Positions 6,632 through 12,701 of a stretch of 17,342 bases of DNA are shown piece after piece. The position numbers and the translations under genes are program-made. Source of the DNA: an uncultured Oscillospiraceae bacterium (GTDB taxonomy: Bacteria > Bacillota > Clostridia > Oscillospirales > Oscillospiraceae). Within the stretch, counting starts at the first letter, position 1; every line of letters begins with the position of its first letter. The DNA lies in contig CAKUJL010000006.1 of assembly GCA_934661715.1 (NCBI GenBank), forward strand, positions 1 through 17,342. The letters are read 5' to 3'. The notes beneath the pieces are model-generated. The model did no database searches and was not told the origin of the DNA. It worked only from the letters and a program-made list of their open reading frames with translations.

Positions 6632-8079
6632 TTGTCTGCCTCCAAAACCGCCGCGACAACCTCGCGTTCGTCCAGGTGCCGCTTTTCATGTCCGACTTCC
6701 TGATAGGTCTCGTGCCCCTTGCCGCACAGAACGATCACATCGTCCTGCTCCGCGTGCGTCATTGCCCATTTGATCGCTTCGACGCGGTTTTCAATGACCA
6801 CATACGGGTGCGGCCCTTCCTTCATGCCCGCGACGATCGCGTCGATGATCGCCATGGGGTCCTCCGTTCTCGGATTGTCCGAGGTGACGACGCTCAAATC
6901 CGCAAGCTCTGCGCCGATTCTTCCCATGATGGGCCGCTTGAAGGGGTCTCGGTCTCCGCCGCAGCCAAAGACCGCGATGACGCGCCCCTTGCAGAAGCCC
7001 CGCACGGTCTTGAGCACGTTCTCCAAAGAGTCCGGCGTGTGCGAGTAGTCGATCAGCACCGTATAGGGCTTTCCCGGTGTGGGAACGACCTCGACTCTTC
7101 CCTTCACGCCCTCGGCTGTCTCAAGCGCGTCCGCGATTTTGGAAAGCGGGATGCCCAGCGTCAGCCCCGCGCCCACGACGGCCAGCGCGTTATAAACCGT
7201 AAAGCCGCCGGGAATGGCAAGGCGAATGTCCGCGCTCTCGTCCTTCGTTTTCGCCGTGAAGGACACGTGGTCGGCGCAAAGCGCAATGTTTTCAGCAAGA
7301 AGATCCGCCGTCTTGTCGTTTTCCGCGTACCGAAGAAGGCTGCACGTCGCGTGCGCCATGATTTTCTGCGCGTAGGCGTCGTCCGTGTTCACAACGCCGT
7401 GGCGGCACCTTGTAAAGAGCATCGCCTTGGCCTCGCAGTAAGCCTCCATCGTCTTGTGGAAATCGAGGTGGTCTTCTGTCAGGTTCGTGAAGATGCCGGT
7501 CTCGAACGAAATTTCATCCGCCCGGTGCAGAACCAGCGCGTGGCTCGATACCTCCATCACGCAGTGCGTGCATCCGGCCTCGACCATTTCGGAAAAGAGC
7601 TTCTGAAGCTCGAACGATTCCGGCGTCGTGCGCTCGGTGTGGATGACCGTGTCGCCCACCATATTCTGAATGGTTCCGATCAGGCCGACCTTCGCGCCGA
7701 GCGTCTTTTCCAGAACGGTTTTCAGAAGATAGGTGATCGTCGTTTTGCCGTTTGTGCCCGTGACGCCGATCATCGTCATTTTGTCCGCCGGATGGCCGTA
7801 CCAGTTTGCGCCCAATTGCGCCAGCGCCCTGCGGCAGTCCGGAACCTGCACATACTGCGTCTTCTGCTCAGGCTCGCGCTCGCAGATTACAACGGCCGCG
7901 CCCTTTTCCAATGCCTTGGGGATGAACCGGTAGCCGTCGGACGCGAAGCCCGGCACTGCAACGAACGCCTCGCCCGGCTTTGTCTGCCGGGAGTCATAGC
8001 TTACGCCCGTGACCTCCAGCGTAGGGTCATAGCAGCCCTCTTTGATTTCGATTCCGCTCAGAAGTTCGGCAAGCTTCAT
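6628..8079 (-). CDS. murE: UDP-N-acetylmuramoyl-L-alanyl-D-glutamate ligase, probably meso-diaminopimelate-adding (MurE)
   Basis: The protein is 483 aa, a cytoplasmic Mur ligase that adds the third stem-peptide residue. GVTGTNGKTT (105-114) is the ATP loop. EVSSHAL (176-182), NLTEDHLDFH (199-208), the probable carbamylated Lys218 in YCEAKAMLF, and GKGHETYQ near the C-terminus are family signatures. The substrate-selecting motif is DNPR (401-404) in SDNPRTEDP. This form is associated with meso-diaminopimelate, whereas lysine-adding enzymes have a different sequence here, so DAP-type peptidoglycan is inferred. The start is ATG 8079, behind a near-perfect AAAGGAGG with seven-base spacing, the strongest ribosome binding site in the operon. 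It begins 36 bp after ftsI and overlaps murF by four bases. Confidence 0.97.
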   Translation of the reverse strand: MKLAELLSGIEIKEGCYDPTLEVTGVSYDSRQTKPGEAFVAVPGFASDGYRFIPKALEKGAAVVICEREPEQKTQYVQVPDCRRALAQLGANWYGHPADKMTMIGVTGTNGKTTITYLLKTVLEKTLGAKVGLIGTIQNMVGDTVIHTERTTPESFELQKLFSEMVEAGCTHCVMEVSSHALVLHRADEISFETGIFTNLTEDHLDFHKTMEAYCEAKAMLFTRCRHGVVNTDDAYAQKIMAHATCSLLRYAENDKTADLLAENIALCADHVSFTAKTKDESADIRLAIPGGFTVYNALAVVGAGLTLGIPLSKIADALETAEGVKGRVEVVPTPGKPYTVLIDYSHTPDSLENVLKTVRGFCKGRVIAVFGCGGDRDPFKRPIMGRIGAELADLSVVTSDNPRTEDPMAIIDAIVAGMKEGPHPYVVIENRVEAIKWAMTHAEQDDVIVLCGKGHETYQEVGHEKRHLDEREVVAAVLEADK

Positions 8080-8115
8080 GCGCTTTCCTCCTTTTGATTC
8101 TCCTGTGGGAGCCTT

Positions 8116-10509
8116 TTAGTCAGAGGCTCCGCCGGTAGTAAATTCTACTGTAATTGTAGTCCCTCTGTCAACCATTGTTCCGGGCTCAATGTCCTGATAG
8201 GCGACGGTGACGTATTCATCGCGGTGATCGGTGCCCTTGGCCTGCACGTAAAGTCCCGCGTTCTTCGCCAGATACTCCACATCCGCCACGCCGTAGCTGA
8301 TAAAGTCGGGAACCTCGACCTGCTCGTCGGTCTTGACGGCGTTTCCGAAGTAGAGAATGATCTCGGAATTGCCGGGGACCTCCGCGCCGGGGCTCGGCAG
8401 CTGGTCGGTGACGAACTCGCCCTGACCGACCGTGCGGTACGTGATGGACTTTCCGGCGAGAAGCTCTCCCGCCTCGGTTTCCGTCATGCCGATAACGTCG
8501 GGAAGGGTGATGTTGACGCCTCTTATATCGTCGGAGGAATAGTCCGGCTCCACGCCGAGATACGGCAGGATATCGAGAAACACGTCCCGGACCGTAGGCG
8601 CCGCCATCAGGCCGCCCGAAATATACTGGTTGTGCGGGGTGTAGCTCGTGCCCGCGACATAGTTCGGCGTATCGAGCGCGACGAGCACGACATATTTGGG
8701 GTCGTCGATCGGTGCAACGCCGATGAACGAGACGATCTTGTCGTCGACCGGCTTGCCGTTTTCATCGTAGACGTCGATCTTTTCCGACGTGCCGGTCTTG
8801 CCGCCCACGCGGTAGCCGGGTGTCTTGGCAGAGCCCGCCGTGCCGTCGGTGACGACGTATTCCATCATTTCGCGCATCGTCGCGGACGTTTCCTCGCTGA
8901 TGACCTGCCGCAGGACAGTCCGCTCGTTGGACTTCACAACGTTTCCGTCGCTGTCCAGAACCTGACTGACGACATAGGGCTTGAGCAGATACCCGCCGTT
9001 GACGATCGCGGCGATCGCGCGGACCTGCTCCATCGGCGTGACGCGGAAGGTCTGGCCGAAGGAGGCGGAAATGAGGTTCGCGACGGAGAATTTGTCCTCG
9101 TCCCAGAAAAGGCCCGAGGCCTCGCCCGGAAGATCGACGCCGGTCTTCTCCAGAAATCCAAACGCCTTGAAGTATTCGACGAAGGTTTTTCTCGACATAT
9201 TGATGCCGATGTGGCCGAAGGCGATGTTGCACGAATGGCCCAGCGCCTCCATTGTCGTCTGCATCCCGTGGCCCGCGGCCTTCCAGCAGGAGACCTCCTG
9301 ATCGCGGTCATTGAACGTTTCGTGGCCGCCGCAGTAGAACGTGCTGTATTCCGTGACCGCGCCGCAGTCCAGCGCCGCCGCCAGCGTCACGAGCTTGAAC
9401 GTCGAGCCCGGCTCATAGCCGTCGGACACGCAGCGGTTTCGCCACTGCCGGAGCCGTTCTGTGCCGACCGCGGCGTTATATTCGCTGATGGCCTGCTTGT
9501 AGGCCTCGGAGTCCTTGTCGAGAAGCATCGCGTCCTGATACTGCTCTTCCAATTGCGCGGCCAGCTCCTCGTCGTAGATCTCCTGATAGTTGTTCGGGTC
9601 GAAGCTTCCGAGATTCGCCATCGCGAGAATCTGCCCGGAGTTGACATCCATCACGATGCCGAACGCGCCGTTCAGGATGTCGTATTTGTCGATCGCCGTC
9701 TCGAGGTTCTTCTCTAAATAGTGCTGCACCGTCTCGTCGATGGTGGTCACGAGGCTGTCTCCGTCGGAGGCGTCGTAGTATTTTTCGTAAGTATAGAGCA
9801 TTTCCGAGCCGTAGTTGCCCTTCGTCGTGACGACCTTTCCGGCTGTGCCCTGTAAGTAGGAGTCGTAAAACGCCTCGAGACCCTCAGAGCCGACGTTATC
9901 GGTCGACACGAAGCCCATGACCTGCGCGGCAAGCGAGGAATAGGGGTAATACCGCTGCGCGTCGGTCTCGAGATATACGCCCTTGATGCTGTTTTCCGAG
10001 ACGAACGCACGCACCTCGTCGGCAAGCTCCTCCGGGACCTTCCGGCGGATGACCTTGTAGCGGTAGGTCTTGTCTTCGGCCTGCTTGTAGACGAAGTCCG
10101 TTTCCACGCCGAGAATTTCCGATAAGCCTCTTGCGATGTGATCGAGCAGATTGCTGTTTTCGGGCTTTGCCATCTCCTGCGCGATTTCGTTCGGGTCAAT
10201 GAAGACGGTCTCGACCGTTTTGGAGGAGGCCAGAACGTTCATGTTCCGGTCGAAGATCTGCCCGCGCGAGGCGGACAGACTCGTATAGCGCGTCTGGTTG
10301 TCGATCGCCTGCGCCTCATAGTAGTCGTGGTCACGGATCATGAGGTTGTAGAGCGTCACGATCAGCGGAATGAAGACGACCACGCCGAAAAGCGCCATCA
10401 GAACCAGCGTCCGTCTGAGAATCGTCCGGTTGGCCCGCTGCGACTGCTCGGCGCCGGAGAGCTTCGGTTCGTGTTTTCTTCGGTTCAGGGGGATAATTTT
10501 GCGTGCCAT
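8116..10509 (-). CDS. ftsI: Class B penicillin-binding protein FtsI/SpoVD with two PASTA domains
   Basis: The protein is 797 aa. It is a transpeptidase that crosslinks septal peptidoglycan with FtsW, anchored by one N-terminal membrane segment (about 33-56) and otherwise extracytoplasmic. The class B dimerisation/pedestal region spans roughly 70-250. The transpeptidase motifs are STFK (catalytic Ser369, Lys372), SCN (426-428) and KTGTS (571-575). Two PASTA domains follow, about 666-723 and 731-793, as in SpoVD and in clostridial and streptococcal division PBPs. A charged insertion of about 55 residues (305-360) separates FDPN from WRNR just before the catalytic serine. I chose ATG 10509 (MARKIIPLNRR) with AAAGG seven bases upstream; the frame is open 20 codons further but without conserved sequence. 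The binding site sits in a hairpin arm. Whether it is vegetative FtsI, sporulation SpoVD, or both, is not decidable here. Confidence 0.93.
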   Translation of the reverse strand: MARKIIPLNRRKHEPKLSGAEQSQRANRTILRRTLVLMALFGVVVFIPLIVTLYNLMIRDHDYYEAQAIDNQTRYTSLSASRGQIFDRNMNVLASSKTVETVFIDPNEIAQEMAKPENSNLLDHIARGLSEILGVETDFVYKQAEDKTYRYKVIRRKVPEELADEVRAFVSENSIKGVYLETDAQRYYPYSSLAAQVMGFVSTDNVGSEGLEAFYDSYLQGTAGKVVTTKGNYGSEMLYTYEKYYDASDGDSLVTTIDETVQHYLEKNLETAIDKYDILNGAFGIVMDVNSGQILAMANLGSFDPNNYQEIYDEELAAQLEEQYQDAMLLDKDSEAYKQAISEYNAAVGTERLRQWRNRCVSDGYEPGSTFKLVTLAAALDCGAVTEYSTFYCGGHETFNDRDQEVSCWKAAGHGMQTTMEALGHSCNIAFGHIGINMSRKTFVEYFKAFGFLEKTGVDLPGEASGLFWDEDKFSVANLISASFGQTFRVTPMEQVRAIAAIVNGGYLLKPYVVSQVLDSDGNVVKSNERTVLRQVISEETSATMREMMEYVVTDGTAGSAKTPGYRVGGKTGTSEKIDVYDENGKPVDDKIVSFIGVAPIDDPKYVVLVALDTPNYVAGTSYTPHNQYISGGLMAAPTVRDVFLDILPYLGVEPDYSSDDIRGVNITLPDVIGMTETEAGELLAGKSITYRTVGQGEFVTDQLPSPGAEVPGNSEIILYFGNAVKTDEQVEVPDFISYGVADVEYLAKNAGLYVQAKGTDHRDEYVTVAYQDIEPGTMVDRGTTITVEFTTGGASD

Positions 10510-10564
10510 GGCCCTGCCTTTCTGTAAAGAAAGGGACGGTTTACAATCCCTTGGAAACCGCCCC
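10510..10564 (-). promoter_or_regulatory. Leader hairpins that enclose the ftsI/spoVD ribosome binding site
   Basis: On the transcript, a 10-bp stem forms first: GGGGCGGTTT (10564-10555) with AAACCGTCCC (10542-10533), one G.U pair, 12-base loop. A second follows directly: CCTTTCT, loop TTAC, AGAAAGG (10534-10517, 7 bp, perfect). The 3' arm of the second is the only plausible Shine-Dalgarno sequence for ATG 10509. The two stems share bases 10533-10534, so they compete slightly. This suggests that translation initiation is damped or structured here, but no ligand domain is recognisable and the function is inferred. Confidence 0.55.
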
Positions 10565-10616
10565 TGCAAAAACTCTATGTGTCCCGCAAGGGAGCTTCAA
10601 ACAAGCCCACCCTACT

Positions 10617-11153
10617 CTATGCCGCCGCGGGATGCAGATATGCAATCAGTTCAGAGATACTCTGTTCGATCGCGCCGATGATTTCGCCGACGATGCTGGT
10701 CTTCTCCGTCCGGTAGATCTCGGCCTGATCGGTTCCGGTGAGATTGACGTAGACGATCTGCTCCTGCGCGGGTTTGCGAAGGCCGAGCTCCTCGGCTCTT
10801 GCCTCGATGGCGGGCAGATCGATCTTTCCTTCATAGCGGCTCTGGAGCAGCAGCTGCTCGGCCTGTAAGCTCTTGAGCTGGTTTTCCAGCCGGCTCACGC
10901 GGCTCGACGCCTCAAACAGCTGCACATAGCCGAAGATCACGAGGATCATCATGCACGCGCAGGCCGCCACGCCGAAAATGGTAAACGGCGCCACAGCGGT
11001 CTTTGCATGGACGCGTCTAGACTTCTGCGGCTGCTCCTGCGGAAGCTCGTGCCGCTCGGGCTCGCGTACCGGCTGGCGGACAACGTTGGAGGAATACACG
11101 TCATAGGCTGCCGCGCCGTTTGTGCTGTAATAGGGTTCTCGATCAGCAGCCAT
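10617..11153 (-). CDS. ftsL: FtsL-like cell-division protein
   Basis: The protein is 178 aa with a hydrophilic, proline-containing cytoplasmic part (1-52), one hydrophobic segment (about 55-77), and a predicted coiled coil (about 80-115; VSRLENQLKSLQAEQLLLQ). The motif IEARAEELGLRKPAQEQIVYV (116-136) is typical of the FtsL/DivIC septum-initiator family, where a conserved xxGLxxP turn follows the coiled coil. FtsL forms a complex with DivIC/FtsB and FtsQ that activates FtsW-FtsI. Sequence conservation in this family is low, so the call rests on architecture plus position between rsmH and ftsI, its canonical place. An extra 30-residue tail ends in an amphipathic helix-like stretch (about 153-173). 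The start is ATG 11153 with AAGGAG ten bases upstream; it begins 28 bp after rsmH. The 107-bp gap to ftsI contains the leader hairpins. Confidence 0.85.
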   Translation of the reverse strand: MAADREPYYSTNGAAAYDVYSSNVVRQPVREPERHELPQEQPQKSRRVHAKTAVAPFTIFGVAACACMMILVIFGYVQLFEASSRVSRLENQLKSLQAEQLLLQSRYEGKIDLPAIEARAEELGLRKPAQEQIVYVNLTGTDQAEIYRTEKTSIVGEIIGAIEQSISELIAYLHPAAA

Positions 11154-11181
11154 GCTTTTTGTACTCCTTCCGTAAAATTCG

Positions 11182-12114
11182 CTATAGCTTTACCGCCACG
11201 CGAAGCTTCGCGCTTCTGGCGCGGGGATTTTCCCGCACCTCTTCCATTGTGGCGATGATGGGTTTTTTCGTTAAGACCTGTACCTTCGGAGTTCTGCCGC
11301 AGACGCAGACCGGGAAGCTCGGCGGGCACGTGCAGCCCTTGGCCGCTTCCGCCATCGCGTTTTTGACGATGCGGTCTTCTAACGAGTGGAACGTGATGAC
11401 GCAGAGCCTGCCGCCGGGGTTCAGATGGTCGATGGAAGCGCGCATCATGCGGCTGACCGCGCCGAGCTCATCGTTGACGGCGATGCGGATGGCCTGAAAG
11501 CTCCGCTTGGCCGGGTGCTGCTTTTCCCGAAGCGCCCGCTCGGGCATCGCGGACTTGATGATGTCCACAAGCTCCAGCGTCGTCTCGATCGGACGGTCAG
11601 ACCGGACGCGCTCGATGGCGGCGGCGATCTGCGGGGCGTAGCGCTCCTCGCCGTATTCATATAAAATCCTTCGCAGCTCGTCTTTGGGATAGTTGTTGAC
11701 GATGTCGTAGGCGGTGAGAGAGCTGCCTCTGTCCATGCGCATGTCCAAGGGCGCGTCCGCCATATACGAAAAGCCGCGCGAGCCGTCATCGAGCTGCGGG
11801 GAAGAAACGCCCAGATCAAAGAGCATCCCGTCGATCTTGTCAAGATTCAGGCTGTCTAAAATCAGGGCAATGTTTTCAAAATTATCGTGGACCAGCGTCA
11901 CCTTCCGCGCGTGGCGGCTCAGGCGTTTTTTGGCCGCCTCCAGCGCAACCTCGTCGCGGTCGACGCCGATGAGACGGCCCGTGGTCAAATGGCGGCAGAT
12001 CTCCAGCGAGTGCCCGCCGCCGCCTAACGTTCCGTCGAGATAAATGCCGTTCGGCCGGATGTTGAGTGCGTCGATGCACTCCCAAAGCAATACCGATTTA
12101 TGCGAAAACTCCAT
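11182..12114 (-). CDS. rsmH: 16S rRNA (cytosine(1402)-N(4))-methyltransferase RsmH
   Basis: The protein is 310 aa (older name MraW). It uses SAM to methylate N4 of C1402 in the decoding centre of 16S rRNA. The SAM-binding loop is DGTLGGGGHS (about 27-36). LFDLGVSSPQLDD, SRGFSYM, PLDMRMD, PAKRSFQAIRIAVNDEL and ITFHSLEDRIVKN are the family blocks in the right order. The start is ATG 12114, whose A is also the last base of the mraZ stop (TGATG), so the two are probably translationally coupled; GGAGGA lies 12 bases upstream, a slightly long spacing. The frame is open for 65 codons further into mraZ, but that part has no MraW-like sequence and overlaps mraZ codons. It is the second gene of the operon, as in most bacteria. 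Confidence 0.97.
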   Translation of the reverse strand: MEFSHKSVLLWECIDALNIRPNGIYLDGTLGGGGHSLEICRHLTTGRLIGVDRDEVALEAAKKRLSRHARKVTLVHDNFENIALILDSLNLDKIDGMLFDLGVSSPQLDDGSRGFSYMADAPLDMRMDRGSSLTAYDIVNNYPKDELRRILYEYGEERYAPQIAAAIERVRSDRPIETTLELVDIIKSAMPERALREKQHPAKRSFQAIRIAVNDELGAVSRMMRASIDHLNPGGRLCVITFHSLEDRIVKNAMAEAAKGCTCPPSFPVCVCGRTPKVQVLTKKPIIATMEEVRENPRARSAKLRVAVKL

Positions 12115-12530
12115 CAGAAGCCCAATTCCTCCATCACTTGCGCCAGATTCTCCGGCGTCAGGGTCTCCATCTCCAGCTTGTCGTAGGCCTCTGCGTCCCA
12201 GATCTCCGCGTGACCGCCCTGGCCGATGAAGGTGACCTCCTGACGGATCCCGGCGTACTGCCGAAGCTCGGTGGGGATGAGGAACCTTCCCTGCTTGTCG
12301 GGCTCGCACTTGGCGGCGTTTGCAAACAGAAACCGCATTTTCCGCGCCTGCGAGATCGGCAGCGCGTTATATTTATCCAGGATCGCCTGCCAGCCGGCTT
12401 CCGTGTAGACGGACAGACAGTGATCGAGGCCCAAAGTCACATAGAAAGCCTCGCCGAGCTCGTCGCGCAGCTTCGAGGGAACGAACAGACGGCCCTTGGG
12501 GTCGACCGTGTGCTTGTATTTTCCGTACAT
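12114..12530 (-). CDS. mraZ: Transcriptional regulator / division protein MraZ
   Basis: The protein is 138 aa, with two SpoVT-AbrB-like domains. The first begins YKHTVDPKGRLFVPSKLRDELG and the second has CEPDKQGRFLIPTELRQYAG, each with the D-x-K/Q-G-R-x-x-(V/I)-P signature. MraZ forms ring-shaped oligomers that bind tandem repeats upstream of their own operon and repress (or in some species modulate) dcw transcription. That fits the phased repeats found at 12544-12582. The start is ATG 12530 with GAGGTG seven bases upstream. It overlaps rsmH by one base. It is the first gene of the operon, behind its own promoter. Confidence 0.97.
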   Translation of the reverse strand: MYGKYKHTVDPKGRLFVPSKLRDELGEAFYVTLGLDHCLSVYTEAGWQAILDKYNALPISQARKMRFLFANAAKCEPDKQGRFLIPTELRQYAGIRQEVTFIGQGGHAEIWDAEAYDKLEMETLTPENLAQVMEELGF

Positions 12531-12543
12531 TCCCTCTCACCTC

Positions 12544-12582
12544 GCTCCATTTTCATCTTTTCTGCTCCACTTGGCTCCACTT
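12544..12582 (-). promoter_or_regulatory. Probable MraZ operator: 10-bp-phased AAGTGGAGC boxes
   Basis: Reading towards mraZ, AAGTGGAGC occurs at 12582-12574 and 12572-12564. A degenerate unit (GAAAAGATG) is at 12562-12554, and AAATGGAGC at 12552-12544. Successive units are exactly 10 bp apart, i.e. about one helical turn. They lie between the -10 element and the mraZ start codon, mostly downstream of the expected transcription start. MraZ is known to bind GTGG/TGGG-containing direct repeats with about 10-nt period upstream of mraZ, so autoregulation is likely. Binding here is inferred. Confidence 0.8.
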
Positions 12583-12589
12583 CACTTAT

Positions 12590-12618
12590 ATAATAAGGGT
12601 CGTTAACATAAAATGCAA
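12590..12618 (-). promoter_or_regulatory. Sigma-A-type promoter of the mraZ (dcw) operon
   Basis: The -35 element is TTGCAT (12618-12613), the spacer is exactly 17 bp, and the -10 element is TATTAT (12595-12590). The predicted start of transcription is near 12583, giving a leader of about 53 nt that contains the MraZ boxes. The surrounding region is AT-rich compared with the genes. I see no convincing intrinsic terminator between the clpC stop (12702) and this promoter, so read-through from clpC is possible. Confidence 0.75.
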
Positions 12619-12701
12619 CCCCTTTTTTCAAAATCGCGCGGAGAAAATTGTTACAAAATTTAACCCCTTTTCGGCATTTTCGCAATTTTTGAACGTTTGT
12701 T

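Noticed and set aside
6565..8097. A 510-codon open frame on the plus strand opposite murE, and similar long plus-strand frames opposite ftsI, clpC and murA
   Set aside because: They are mirror frames of well-identified genes in GC-rich DNA. The translations are rich in Arg and His, have no recognisable motifs, and lack suitable ribosome binding sites.
8108..8130. A 6-bp GGAGCC/GGCTCC hairpin straddling the ftsI stop codon
   Set aside because: It is short with an 11-base loop, partly coding, and has no T-run. It is likely to occur by chance in GC-rich sequence.
12115..12309. A 65-codon N-terminal extension of RsmH
   Set aside because: It lies entirely inside mraZ in another frame and has low-complexity Arg/Gly/Asp content. 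Conserved RsmH sequence begins at ATG 12114, coupled to the mraZ stop.
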